Source: JBILXY01 sp044378055 (GTDB lineage: Bacteria > Patescibacteriota > JACMRA01). From it: a DNA stretch of 64,000 nt. A program made the position numbers and the translations under genes. The stretch is taken from the NCBI GenBank assembly GCA_044378055.1, contig JBILXY010000003.1, forward strand, positions 19,224 through 83,223, read 5' to 3'. Positions 10,385 through 18,527 of this stretch are shown piece after piece. Position 1 is the first letter of the stretch, and each line of letters starts with the position of its first letter. The notes under the pieces are model-generated. The model did not search any database, was not told the DNA's origin, and worked only from the letters and a program-made list of their open reading frames with translations.

Positions 10385-11566
10385 GTGAACAAATCTGAAT
10401 TTAACCTTGAGAGCAAAGTAACAAATAGTTTAAAGTTTGCCATAATTCATGCTTTTTTTGTGGTGAAAGGTGGCGGTGAAAAATTAATTTTACAAATTCG
10501 CGATCATTATAATGCAGATCTTTATACTGGGGCTTTAGATTCCAAAATTTGGGATAAAAACAATATAAATAACGACAGCTTTTCCAAACAGCTTTTTTCA
10601 GGGCCTGGAAAGTTTGTATATTTACACGAAGATTCTAAAATACCAATTTGGAGAAAAATTCAAAGACAGCTTGCCTTTTTATTAAACAAAAAAATTAACG
10701 ATTTAAAGAATTATGATGTGGTAATTTTCAGTGGTAATATTGGTATTGTTCCCTTCAGATTAAGAAATGCAAAAACTAAACTTGTTGTTTACTGCCACAC
10801 TCCGCCAAGACCATTTACAGACCAATTAGCTTCCAATTTAGCAAAGTATCCTTTTTGGTTCAGACCTTTTGCCAATCTATTCGCAAAAATTGTGGTTTGG
10901 CAGTACAGGCAAGATATGTTAAAAATGGATTTAATTATTAGTAATTCTGAAAATACTCAAAAAAGATTAAAAGACTATGTTGGAATTGATTCAAAGGTTA
11001 TATTTCCAGCTGTTGAAACTGAAAGATTTACATTTTTAGGCCAGCAAGATTATTACATTTCCCATTCTAGATTAGAGCCACTTAAAAGAACTGAACTGAT
11101 TATTGAAGCATTCGCTAAAATGCCAGACAAAAAACTTGTAGTGTGTTCGACTGGGCCGTTAAAAGATTGGGTTAAAAATACTATAAAAGAAAGAAATTTA
11201 ACTAATATTACTTTTGAAGGCTTGGTAACTGACGAAAGGTTGAATTATTTAGTTGGAAACTGCATTGCTGGGATAACCATTCCAATAAACGAAGACGCTG
11301 GAATAACCCAATGCGAAATTATGAGTGCCGGAAAACCGGTAATTGGGGTTGCCGAAGGTGCTTTGGTAGATACAATAATTGACGGAAAAACTGGAGTTCT
11401 AATTCCAGCCAACCCCACTGTTGAAGATTTAATAAAAGCGGTTAAGGAGATGACACCTGAAAAAGCCTTTAAAATGAGGGAAGCAAGCAGACAACAAAGT
11501 TTACAATTTTCCTCAGAAAACTTCTTTAAGAAAATGGATGAGATGATTGGCGAGTTGTTTGAATAG
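10385..11566 (+). CDS. Glycosyltransferase family 4
   Basis: A 393-residue GT-B enzyme that would transfer a sugar from a nucleotide-sugar donor during surface glycan synthesis. The N-terminal half contains the acceptor-side motif KGGGEKL, and CHTPPRPF near residue 135. The C-terminal half has the donor-site EX7E motif, E303 and E311 in EDAGITQCE, followed by SAGKPVIG. It starts at GTG, fixed by the 35-nt promoter spacing. No signal peptide is visible; it is probably peripheral to the membrane. It lies near the mannose-6-phosphate isomerase-like gene, so a mannose-containing glycan is plausible but unproven. Confidence 0.85.
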   Translation: MNKSEFNLESKVTNSLKFAIIHAFFVVKGGGEKLILQIRDHYNADLYTGALDSKIWDKNNINNDSFSKQLFSGPGKFVYLHEDSKIPIWRKIQRQLAFLLNKKINDLKNYDVVIFSGNIGIVPFRLRNAKTKLVVYCHTPPRPFTDQLASNLAKYPFWFRPFANLFAKIVVWQYRQDMLKMDLIISNSENTQKRLKDYVGIDSKVIFPAVETERFTFLGQQDYYISHSRLEPLKRTELIIEAFAKMPDKKLVVCSTGPLKDWVKNTIKERNLTNITFEGLVTDERLNYLVGNCIAGITIPINEDAGITQCEIMSAGKPVIGVAEGALVDTIIDGKTGVLIPANPTVEDLIKAVKEMTPEKAFKMREASRQQSLQFSSENFFKKMDEMIGELFE

Positions 11567-11633
11567 ATACTTGACCACTTTACATTAAATTAAATTCTGA
11601 GTTTTCTAAAAATAGTAGATTTTAGGTATTATT

Positions 11634-12038
11634 TTGATTAAGATACTGAGTATCACACCTTGTTATGGCCATGTTTGGGCCTTAACTGAAATTTTAAAAT
11701 CTGCAGGTTATGACACTTATGGAATTATTATTGGCCATGAAGAACTCGAGGCTGAGGACATTGAGGATAATTTGCTTTCAATACAGCAGCTGGATGAAGT
11801 TGTGGATCAAATTTATTTCATTAATCCAGATGTAATTATTATATCTAGAACTTTAAACCAAGTTTTAACAGGAGATGACATTAGAAATAAAGCACCAGAA
11901 TATTTGTATTTAACTTTTTCTTTTGGAGGACTGATTCATTTTCCATGCGAAGAAACAAGTATAATTACAACTGCAGATTTCTCTGAAGCTGGCAGAAAGA
12001 TTTGGCTTGAAAAATTAAAACAGTTTCTTGGAGACTAA
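11634..12038 (+). CDS. Small receiver-like protein, degenerate, unknown function
   Basis: A 134-residue protein starting at TTG, with a weak AGG eight bases upstream. It begins with a strand (IKILSITPCYG), then a helix and a strand ending in NPDVIIISR, resembling the receiver-domain pattern in which QPDVVLLD holds the phospho-acceptor Asp. Here that position is Ser and the early acidic pair is missing, so phosphorylation is unlikely. Similar small proteins lie at 21678-21992 and 45192-45572. No output domain is attached. The function is unknown and the fold call is tentative. Confidence 0.5.
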   Translation: MIKILSITPCYGHVWALTEILKSAGYDTYGIIIGHEELEAEDIEDNLLSIQQLDEVVDQIYFINPDVIIISRTLNQVLTGDDIRNKAPEYLYLTFSFGGLIHFPCEETSIITTADFSEAGRKIWLEKLKQFLGD

Positions 12039-12109
12039 TTAACACCTTAGATTTTTCTAGGGTTGTTTTCTTGACATGGCTTTTGCCCCGTGTTTATTCT
12101 ATGTTTGTT

Positions 12110-12589
12110 ATGTCTAACACCAATTCAGATTCTAAAAGTAATTCAGTTAATAATTTGGCTAATTTAAGCCAAGAAAAAGTTCAAGAAATTTTAAGCAATA
12201 TTCCAGAAACTGCGAAAGAAGAGCACTACTTAGAAATTGGCGTTCGCCCATGGGGAGCCTATTATGTTTTGGAAGATAAGCCAAACTTTAAAGTTAAAAA
12301 AATTGTGGTTAACCCAGATAACCGTTTAAGTTTGCAAAGCCATAATCACCGCAGCGAACACTGGATTGTGGTTTCAGGAACTGCCGCTGTTGAAGTAAGA
12401 ATTGGGGAAGATGAAAAAGATTGGATTCAAACCCTGGCCCCAAACGAAAGCACATTTATTCCAATGAATGCCCAACACAGATTGGCTAATTACGGTAAAA
12501 TTCCTTTGGTAATTGTTGAAGTTCAAGTTGGTGAATATACTGGGGAAGATGATATAACTAGGTACGAAGATGATTACAAAAGGGCTTAG
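12110..12589 (+). CDS. Cupin, mannose-6-phosphate isomerase type
   Basis: A 159-residue single cupin similar to the C-terminal isomerase domain of bifunctional mannose-1-phosphate guanylyltransferase/mannose-6-phosphate isomerase. Visible motifs are RPWGAYYVL, SLQSHNHRSEHW (metal-binding His residues), the VVSGTA turn, ESTFIP and the family ending GEDDITRYEDDY. It would interconvert fructose-6-phosphate and mannose-6-phosphate for GDP-mannose synthesis; the guanylyltransferase domain is absent from the window. I choose the ATG at 12110: the TTGACA at 12071 with 17-nt spacing puts -10 TTATTC at 12094-12099, too close to the ATG at 12101, and excludes any start further upstream. Confidence 0.85.
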   Translation: MSNTNSDSKSNSVNNLANLSQEKVQEILSNIPETAKEEHYLEIGVRPWGAYYVLEDKPNFKVKKIVVNPDNRLSLQSHNHRSEHWIVVSGTAAVEVRIGEDEKDWIQTLAPNESTFIPMNAQHRLANYGKIPLVIVEVQVGEYTGEDDITRYEDDYKRA

Positions 12590-12641
12590 GAAGCTTTCAT
12601 CCTTGACAAAAGAATAGCATTGATTTGAAATAGTTATGTTT

Positions 12642-13037
12642 ATGAGTACCAAAGCAACCTACCACAAAGGTGTAGGCCGAAGAAAAAGATCTAGTGCAAG
12701 AGCCAAGATTTACGAAAACCCTACCCTAGAAGTATCGGTTAACAAGAAACCAATGGATCAATATTTTCAAGGCTTATTCTTATCCAAATTAAAAATGGCT
12801 ATTGAACAAGCTGGAATTACCACAGGTAAAATTGATATCTTCGTTCGCGGAGGAGGACAAAGTGGCCAATCTGATGCTGTTAAATTAGCTATTGCAAAAG
12901 CAACAGTAACCAAAGATGAAGGAACAAGACCAATTCTAAGACTTTACAACTTACTTACTACCGATATCCGTAAGGTTCTTGCTAAAAGACCAGGAAAGAG
13001 AAAAGCAAGAAAGAGCGAACAATGGAGTAAGCGTTAG
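12642..13037 (+). CDS. rpsI: 30S ribosomal protein uS9
   Basis: Small-subunit protein whose C-terminal tail reaches the P-site tRNA. The sequence has the family start KGVGRRKRSSARA, the RGGGQSGQ loop and the tail RKARKSEQWSKR, all intact. Two in-frame ATGs (12636 and 12642) exist. TTGACA at 12603 with 17-nt spacing puts the transcription start between them, favouring 12642. The usual upstream partner rplM (L13) is missing; instead rpsI leads a unit with rpmA, an RDD membrane protein, rpmF and a nusB-like gene. Confidence 0.97.
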   Translation: MSTKATYHKGVGRRKRSSARAKIYENPTLEVSVNKKPMDQYFQGLFLSKLKMAIEQAGITTGKIDIFVRGGGQSGQSDAVKLAIAKATVTKDEGTRPILRLYNLLTTDIRKVLAKRPGKRKARKSEQWSKR

Positions 13038-13072
13038 TATTCTATCAATTAAATTTAAATTATCATTAATAT

Positions 13073-13366
13073 ATGGCACATAAAAAAGCAGCGGGATCTA
13101 CCAGAAATAACCGTGATTCACATTCCAAAAGACTTGGTGTAAAAAAATTCGGTAGCGAAATTGTATATGCAGGAGAAATTCTTGTAAGACAGAGAGGCAC
13201 AAAATTCCATGCAGGAAAAAGCGTGAAAAGAACAGGTGACGACACCTTAATTGCTTTAATTGACGGACAAGTTCAATTTGCGAAAAGAAAAGTTATTGCT
13301 TTCAATGGTAACTTGCAAAAAAGAACCTATTTGAATGTAGTTCCTCATGCTCAAACAGAAGTCTAA
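13073..13366 (+). CDS. rpmA: 50S ribosomal protein bL27
   Basis: Large-subunit protein near the peptidyl transferase centre. The N-terminus MAHKKAAGSTRNNRDS is the mature form, without the cleavable N-terminal extension known from some Firmicutes. GTKFHAGKSVKRTGDDTL is typical of the family. The 97 residues match the usual length. rplU (L21), its common partner, is absent from the window. No Shine-Dalgarno precedes the ATG. The last 20 nt overlap the start of the RDD gene. Confidence 0.97.
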   Translation: MAHKKAAGSTRNNRDSHSKRLGVKKFGSEIVYAGEILVRQRGTKFHAGKSVKRTGDDTLIALIDGQVQFAKRKVIAFNGNLQKRTYLNVVPHAQTEV

Positions 13367-14078
13367 AGATTTTTTAAACGAAGCAAGCTCTCTTCCCAAG
13401 CCTCAGATTGAGGCAGAAATTCCAATTATTACTGTTGGCGATCCATTCCTTAACACAAAGGACAATAAACCTGTAGATAATTTAAAATATGCTGGCCTTG
13501 CTAAGCGTTTTTTAGCCAGAATTATTGATATGGCTTTAGTCTTGGCACTTTTCGCCCTATTATCTGGTTTTGTTACCAGTGCTGTTTTCAATTTTATACC
13601 TAAAGAATCTGCAGTATTTTTAGAAAGACAATTATCGCAAAGTACTGTAAGCCTTGAAGAAAGTTCAAAACTGCTAACATGTGATGTTTCAGAAAGCGAT
13701 AAAGATATTTGTAATAAAACCTTACCCTATTTGAACTGGGTTAACTTTTCTAACATAATTACTTTGTTGATTATTCACGGTCTGTTTTTTGTAATATTAA
13801 CAAAGTCAAAATTCAACACTCCTGGTAAAAAATTATTGAAATTAAAAGTAAAAAGTGCAGCAAATTTACCAATTTCTTGGTTGCAAAGTATAGCCCGCGA
13901 AACTATTTGGTTAAGCATATATATTTTTCTAGCACTTAGCTATTTATCCCCTAGTTTAGGCACTTTAGTACTTATGATGATCTGGATTCAAGTAGCAAGT
14001 TTTGTTCTTATCTTGACAAGGTCAACCAAAACAGGTGTACATGATATTATCGCTCAAAGCATTGTTTTAAATGTATAA
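13347..14078 (+). CDS. RDD-family membrane protein
   Basis: A 243-residue membrane protein of unknown transport or stress role. The name-giving pattern appears as KRFLARIIDMALV near residue 50, followed by hydrophobic segments at ~60-80, ~132-152, ~185-205 and ~208-230, and by the conserved TPGKKLLKLKV loop. The first ~45 residues are cytoplasmic and hydrophilic. It begins inside rpmA in another frame, so translation is probably coupled to L27. The function of RDD proteins in CPR bacteria is not known to me. Confidence 0.8.
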   Translation: MLKQKSKDFLNEASSLPKPQIEAEIPIITVGDPFLNTKDNKPVDNLKYAGLAKRFLARIIDMALVLALFALLSGFVTSAVFNFIPKESAVFLERQLSQSTVSLEESSKLLTCDVSESDKDICNKTLPYLNWVNFSNIITLLIIHGLFFVILTKSKFNTPGKKLLKLKVKSAANLPISWLQSIARETIWLSIYIFLALSYLSPSLGTLVLMMIWIQVASFVLILTRSTKTGVHDIIAQSIVLNV

Positions 14079-14089
14079 TAATTATTAGT

Positions 14090-14275
14090 ATGGCTGTACC
14101 AAAGAAAAGATTAACCAAACGAAGACAAGGAAATAGAAGAAGCCAAGGACACGGCAAAGCATTTGCTGTTCACCTAGCTGTCTGTTCAAACTGCAATAGC
14201 AAAGTAATGCCTCACGCTGTTTGTTCTACTTGTGGATTCTATAAAGGAAAAAAGATTTTAGCTAAATTAGTTTAA
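14090..14275 (+). CDS. rpmF: 50S ribosomal protein bL32
   Basis: The 61-residue protein starts MAVPKKRLTKRRQGNRR and carries a four-cysteine zinc site, CSNC and CSTC, separated by KVMPHAV. This is the zinc-binding form of L32. The ATG lies 11 nt after the RDD gene and the stop is 1 nt before the next gene. No Shine-Dalgarno is visible. Confidence 0.97.
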   Translation: MAVPKKRLTKRRQGNRRSQGHGKAFAVHLAVCSNCNSKVMPHAVCSTCGFYKGKKILAKLV

Positions 14276-14276
14276 T

Positions 14277-14687
14277 ATGTGGTTAAAGGAGAATAGATTT
14301 CTTCTAGTTAGTAAATTGTATCAGATAATGTTCTGGAACGATTTCGACCTCTCTATTCCAGATTCTGAAAATGCCGAAATACCAATTTTAGAAGATTTTA
14401 TTTACCCTGAAGGTTGGGAAGATTTTGCAAAAGAAAAAAGCCTTAAACTTAAGAGCCTTGATTCTGAATTTGAATTATTTTTAAAAGAAAAGCTAAATCA
14501 GCCTGAAAAAACCTTTTTGCTTGTAAAAGCAATTTTAGCCGCAGGTTTTATTGAATTAAATGAATTAGGTGCTGAAAAGTTTAAAGAGCTTAAATTAGCT
14601 GATGTGTACAGTAAATTAACCCAAGATTTAACAGGAGGACAGTCTCCGGAGTTAGTTTATTCAATTTTTAAGAATATTGAAGCTTAA
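14277..14687 (+). CDS. NusB-like transcription antitermination factor (probable)
   Basis: A 136-residue helical protein. The start RFLLVSKLYQIMFW resembles the NusB N-terminal helix with its LY pair. The end DVYSKLTQDLTGGQSPELVYSIF parallels the NusB ending, in which an Ala-Lys helix is followed by S-x-x-FVNGVLD. Conserved basic RNA-binding residues are not clear. Its position after ribosomal protein genes fits NusB, which acts in rRNA antitermination. An alternative is an unrelated all-helical protein. It may have a later ATG; the first one overlaps the rpmF stop region closely. Confidence 0.5.
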   Translation: MWLKENRFLLVSKLYQIMFWNDFDLSIPDSENAEIPILEDFIYPEGWEDFAKEKSLKLKSLDSEFELFLKEKLNQPEKTFLLVKAILAAGFIELNELGAEKFKELKLADVYSKLTQDLTGGQSPELVYSIFKNIEA

Positions 14688-14701
14688 GGAATTTTGCATT
14701 A

Positions 14702-14730
14702 TTGACAGATTATTTCTTGCAATTGTTAAA
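14702..14730 (+). promoter_or_regulatory. Promoter of the epimerase-like gene, leaderless type
   Basis: TTGACA, 17 nt, GTTAAA, then TTGAAC and the ATG at 14737. The distance excludes the longer reading frame beginning at 14677, which would start upstream of the promoter. Confidence 0.65.
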
Positions 14731-14736
14731 TTGAAC

Positions 14737-15684
14737 ATGACAAAGCAAGTAACAGTTTTAGGTGCCTCGGGGAATGTTGGCAAACTTTTGGTTAAAGAAC
14801 TTTCTGAAAGTGGATACCTAGTTAAAGCAACCGGAAGAAGTAAACCTAAATTTAATTTAGAAGGTGTAGAAAATATTGCTGTAGATTATAGCAGTCAAAA
14901 TGAACTGGATAATTCTGTAATTGGATCGGAGGTGGTTTATATGTTGATTGGTTTGGAATACAAAACAAAAGTTTGGGAAGCTGAGTGGCCACCGTTGATT
15001 TCTAGAATTATTGAAAGTTGTAAGAAAAGCGGATCTAAGTTAGTTTTCTTCGATAATGTTTATGCCTACGGTCTTGTTAATGGGCCAATGCTTGAAACAA
15101 CCCCAATGAACCCTGAAACCGGCAAAGGTAGAGTTAGAAAGGTTTTAGATGAGTTAGTGCTTGATTCTATAAAAAAAGGTGAAATTAAAGCAGTTATAGC
15201 CAAGTCTGCAGATTTTTATGGCCCAGGAATTACAACTTCTGTGGTTGGTGATAGATTTTTTGATTTAATAATTAATAAAAATACTTTTGAAGCTTTCGGT
15301 AACCCAGAAAAACTTCATAATTATACTTTTGTGGAGGATATTCCAAAAGCTTTAATTGCCCTAGCTGAAAGTGATTATTCTGGAAACATTCATTTACCTA
15401 CTGGGAAGCCTTTAACTGGTTTAGAATTTCATAAACTTTTAGAGGGTATTTCTGGAAAAGAATTGAAATTAACTTCACTAAGGCAAAACCTGGCTTGGTG
15501 GCTTGGAATTTTTATGCCAATTTTGAAGGAATTGCACGAAATGATGTACCAAAGCGAAAACGATTACAATTTTGATTCTGGAAACTTTGAAAGCTTGTTT
15601 CCACAATTGAAACCGACAAGTTACGAAGTAGGCTATAAGAAAACATTTGAGTGGTATAAGGAAAACCTGGATAAAAACAAATAA
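14737..15684 (+). CDS. NAD(P)-dependent epimerase/reductase, extended SDR family
   Basis: A 315-residue Rossmann enzyme. The nucleotide-binding GASGNVGKLL motif lies near residue 8, and an Arg (TGRSK) after strand 2 suggests NADP. Around residue 110 FFDNVYAYG and later AKSADFYGPG match the atypical SDR group of NAD-dependent epimerase/dehydratase proteins. The usual YxxxK is not obvious. The substrate is unknown and could be a nucleotide sugar or a small carbonyl compound. The start at 14737 is fixed by the promoter 35 nt upstream. It ends convergently with the 15747-16118 gene. Confidence 0.75.
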   Translation: MTKQVTVLGASGNVGKLLVKELSESGYLVKATGRSKPKFNLEGVENIAVDYSSQNELDNSVIGSEVVYMLIGLEYKTKVWEAEWPPLISRIIESCKKSGSKLVFFDNVYAYGLVNGPMLETTPMNPETGKGRVRKVLDELVLDSIKKGEIKAVIAKSADFYGPGITTSVVGDRFFDLIINKNTFEAFGNPEKLHNYTFVEDIPKALIALAESDYSGNIHLPTGKPLTGLEFHKLLEGISGKELKLTSLRQNLAWWLGIFMPILKELHEMMYQSENDYNFDSGNFESLFPQLKPTSYEVGYKKTFEWYKENLDKNK

Positions 15685-15692
15685 TTCTGCAA

Positions 15693-15722
15693 GAAAAAAT
15701 CCCTAAGCGTTTTACTTAGGAA
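15693..15722 (-). terminator. Intrinsic terminator after the 15747-16118 gene
   Basis: On the minus strand TTCCTAAG and CTTAGGGA form an 8-bp stem around TAAAACG, followed by TTTTTTC. On the plus strand the stem lacks a T run, so termination is one-directional. Confidence 0.75.
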
Positions 15723-15746
15723 ATTTGGTTTTAAAATCTAGATAGA

Positions 15747-16118
15747 TTAGAGTTTATTTATAATAGACCAGCTATTGCCTGGCTCTAATCCAGAAATTGA
15801 AAAAGTGAATAGGTTTTTACTACCTTCTCGATAAAGCTCTAGATTGAAAGTAAAAGCACCACAAGTTAGAGCGTGAGCCTGATTATTTGTTATAAATGTT
15901 GAGATCTGAGACTTTACTTCCTCACTAATAATTTTTAGAAAAAACAACCTGTTTACCACAAATTTGATTACTTTTCTAGTAAGCATATGTAGCTTTTCTT
16001 CGTCTTCATCTTCATCTGGCCAATGTCTGAAACACAGAGTATTTGAAGTTATTTCAGCAAAAATCAACCCATTTGAATCGATATTTCGGCACAAAACTAG
16101 CTCTGTTTTACCATTCAT
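15747..16118 (-). CDS. Small hypothetical protein
   Basis: A 123-residue soluble protein of unknown function with a central helix and a possible beta-rich end (NLFTFSISGLEPGNSW). It contains an acidic run, DEDEDEEK, near residue 38. It has its own promoter (TTGACG, 17 nt, CATAAA) and terminator, with a leader of about 30 nt carrying GAGG ten bases before the ATG. That differs from the leaderless genes around it. It may be distantly related to the similarly sized gene just upstream, but I cannot show this. Confidence 0.5.
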   Translation of the reverse strand: MNGKTELVLCRNIDSNGLIFAEITSNTLCFRHWPDEDEDEEKLHMLTRKVIKFVVNRLFFLKIISEEVKSQISTFITNNQAHALTCGAFTFNLELYREGSKNLFTFSISGLEPGNSWSIINKL

Positions 16119-16190
16119 ACCTTAAACGCCTCAAACTAATTCATCTCCAAAGTTTTATGAAGACTTGTTAATATTTCGTCAAAAATTGGG

Positions 16191-16231
16191 CAAAAAATAA
16201 ACCCTCAACTACACGGATTGATAGCTGGGGG
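16191..16231 (-). terminator. Intrinsic terminator after the 16259-16672 gene
   Basis: On the minus strand CCCCCAGCTA pairs with TAGTTGAGGG (one mismatch) around a 10-nt loop and is followed by TTTATTTTTTG. Confidence 0.7.
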
Positions 16232-16258
16232 GAATTTAAACTTAACAAATTAGATTAA

Positions 16259-16672
16259 TTAGAATGTTTCGTAGAACTGTTGCGCTAACTCATGACTTGG
16301 TAAAAGAACCATGACAACGAAGGTATCATTTTCAATCAGACGAGTAAGTCCAAGCTTAGCGTGGATAACTCTACCTCTTTGCTGAATACTGTTATTAATA
16401 GGGTAAAGAACAGTAATACTGATATCTGAAATTAGTGAATTAGGATTTTCAAAAATACCAATCATCAAAAGCACTTCAACATTATTTACACAAGGAGTTT
16501 CAATACCAAGAAAATTCAAAAATTTAACAATAAATTCGATTGTTTGGGCTTCAGATAGTTCTACATCTGGTGAATCAGCGTCTTGATTTTCACCTAATGC
16601 AAGGTAAATAAATCCAAAAACCTCTTCCAGATGTAAAATAACAAGAAAATTATAAAAATATCTGCAATTCAT
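16259..16672 (-). CDS. Small hypothetical protein with a Shine-Dalgarno leader
   Basis: A 137-residue soluble protein with an alpha/beta pattern and no recognised family. It holds a hydrophobic N-terminal strand region, an acidic stretch (ENQDADSPDVELSE) and a C-terminal helix ending FYETF. GGAG lies eight bases before the ATG, a real ribosome binding site, unlike most first genes here. Together with the neighbouring 15747-16118 gene it forms a pair of small single-gene units. Confidence 0.5.
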   Translation of the reverse strand: MNCRYFYNFLVILHLEEVFGFIYLALGENQDADSPDVELSEAQTIEFIVKFLNFLGIETPCVNNVEVLLMIGIFENPNSLISDISITVLYPINNSIQQRGRVIHAKLGLTRLIENDTFVVMVLLPSHELAQQFYETF

Positions 16673-16773
16673 GATTTGCTCTCCAGCATACTATTTATTT
16701 TTCAGGAAATGTATTAAATTTTCCTTATTTCAAAGTTGCACAGAATTTTAGTTTGGTCAATTGGGTTTTCAAA

Positions 16774-16902
16774 GCCGTAGGGGAAGCATTTATGCTCCCA
16801 CCCTGGCACCACGAGGGACGAGGGAGGAATCAGAAAAAAATCGAAAGTGACAGCCAAATTTTTCACTTACCGGTTTGGGCGGATAAATCCTGCCCCTACG
16901 CC
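16774..16902. repeat. MITE-like element with 26-bp imperfect terminal inverted repeats
   Basis: The left end (16774-16799) and the complement of the right end (16877-16902) both read G(C/G)CGTAGGGG followed by a (A/C)AG(C/G)ATTTAT block ending CCC, matching at about 21 of 26 positions. Each end can also fold on itself. The 77-bp interior has no coding potential and is more GC-rich than its surroundings. No target duplication is evident. It sits 11 bp after the glyS stop. I recall CGTAGGGGC-type ends from small dispersed repeats in other bacteria, unverified here. Confidence 0.55.
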
Positions 16903-16913
16903 CTCATTTTGGA

Positions 16914-18368
16914 TTAAAAACCTTTTATGAAAGTTTCTAGGTCTGCAATTGAAACTCTTACTTGTTCCATTGTGTCGCGGTGGCGAAGGGTTACTGTGTT
17001 AAAGGTTTCGCCTTCTTTTAAAGTGTCGTAATCTACACACAAGCACCATGGCGTTCCGTTTTCGTCTTGTCTTCTGTATCTTTTACCAATTGAACCTGCT
17101 TCGTCGTAATCGGCCATAATTCCTTGCTTACGCAGAGTTTTGTATATCTCCATAGCTTTTTCAGCCAATCCGTCTTTTTTCATTAACGGCAAAACAGCAA
17201 CCTTGTATGGGGCTAATTTATATGGAAATTGTAAGACAACTCTTGCTTCAGCTTTTTCACCCTCGCCTACCAGCTCTTCCTTATAAAATTCAAACAAACT
17301 GGAAAGGAAAAGACGGTTGACACCCAAGGACATTTCCACAATGTAAGGCAAATAACGCTGATTATTTTCTGGGTCGAAATAGGTTAAATCTGTGCCGCTG
17401 AACTTTTGGTGCTGCCTTGTGTCGTAATCGGTGCGGTTGTGGACACCTTCCATTTCTTTAAACCCAATTTCCCCAAAATTATAGTAAATATCCCAGGCCT
17501 CGGCGGCGTAAAATACCAGTTCTTCCTTGCTGTGTTGATGCCATTTCAAGTTTTCTGGTTGGTATCCCAAAAACTGAGTGTAAAAATTGTATCTTTCATC
17601 TCTCCAATAGTTAAACCACTGATTATGGTCTTTATCATTTTCAGAAAGCTGGGTTGGAGGCTTCACAAAATACTGCATATCAATTTGCTCGAATTCACGG
17701 GTTCTGAACAAGAACTGCTTCACAGTAATTTCGTTGCGGAAAGCTTTACCAAGCTGGGCAATTCCAAAAGGCAATTTGCGGCGAGTGGTTTCCTGAACCG
17801 ATTTCCAATCCACATAAATATTCTGGCATGCCTCACCTTTTAAATAAGCCACAGTTGATTCATCTTCAACAGGACCAAGATGAGTTTTTACTAGAAGATT
17901 AAACTTTTTAGCTTTAGAAAGTGGATTTCCATCAGGTGATTTAAGCTTGTAGTGTTCAATAATCTGATCAATTTCTTCAGCCGAAAGCGAGCCAGCATCG
18001 GTTAAAGTCTCGTTTGATGAAGCTGGCCAAATAATACCAGCATCTTCTACCAAATGGTCGGCGCGGAACCTTTTGTGGGTAACGGTGTCTTCGACCAGTA
18101 AATCGGAAAAACCACCGATGTGGCCACTGGCTTCCCATACTTTTGGATGAAGAAAAATAGCTCCTTCAATTTCAACCGTGTCGGTTCGGTAATTCACCAT
18201 GAAGTCTCTCCAAGATTGAACTAAATTGTCTTTTAAAAGCTTACCAAGAGGGCCAAAATCGTAAGTGGCCGCATAGCCTCCATAAATTTCAGAAGATGGG
18301 AAAACAAAACCTTTTCGCCTAGCGTAATCTACTATGGTTTTAAGTTGAAGCTGAGAATTTGACGGCAT
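16914..18368 (-). CDS. glyS: Glycyl-tRNA synthetase, alpha2 type
   Basis: Class II synthetase that charges tRNA-Gly. The 484-residue protein has the family start RRKGFVFPSSEIYGG, class II motif 2 around FRNEI and FRTREFEQID, motif 3 near MSLGVNRLF, and a C-terminal anticodon-binding domain (PYKVAVLPL). This is the single-chain dimeric enzyme, not the alpha2beta2 form. I use the ATG at 18368; an in-frame TTG four codons upstream is less likely. CATAAT 13 nt before the ATG could be the -10 box. The tRNA-contact region looks complete. A MITE-like element abuts the 3' end. Confidence 0.95.
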   Translation of the reverse strand: MPSNSQLQLKTIVDYARRKGFVFPSSEIYGGYAATYDFGPLGKLLKDNLVQSWRDFMVNYRTDTVEIEGAIFLHPKVWEASGHIGGFSDLLVEDTVTHKRFRADHLVEDAGIIWPASSNETLTDAGSLSAEEIDQIIEHYKLKSPDGNPLSKAKKFNLLVKTHLGPVEDESTVAYLKGEACQNIYVDWKSVQETTRRKLPFGIAQLGKAFRNEITVKQFLFRTREFEQIDMQYFVKPPTQLSENDKDHNQWFNYWRDERYNFYTQFLGYQPENLKWHQHSKEELVFYAAEAWDIYYNFGEIGFKEMEGVHNRTDYDTRQHQKFSGTDLTYFDPENNQRYLPYIVEMSLGVNRLFLSSLFEFYKEELVGEGEKAEARVVLQFPYKLAPYKVAVLPLMKKDGLAEKAMEIYKTLRKQGIMADYDEAGSIGKRYRRQDENGTPWCLCVDYDTLKEGETFNTVTLRHRDTMEQVRVSIADLETFIKGF

Positions 18369-18492
18369 AAAGAAATGCAAGATTATGAATTGGAATTTAA
18401 AAAAATAGAGATAATTAGAAAACTAAATATATCAAATTTTAGATTATTTAAACTACAACTGTTTTCAAGAAAAAAGGCAAGCAAAAGCTCCG

Positions 18493-18521
18493 TTGACATT
18501 TACCCCCAGCTAAAAAAGAAT
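18493..18521 (+). promoter_or_regulatory. Promoter of the flippase gene, leaderless type
   Basis: TTGACA, 17 nt, AAGAAT, then AAATAA and the ATG at 18528; distance 35 nt. Confidence 0.7.
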
Positions 18522-18527
18522 AAATAA

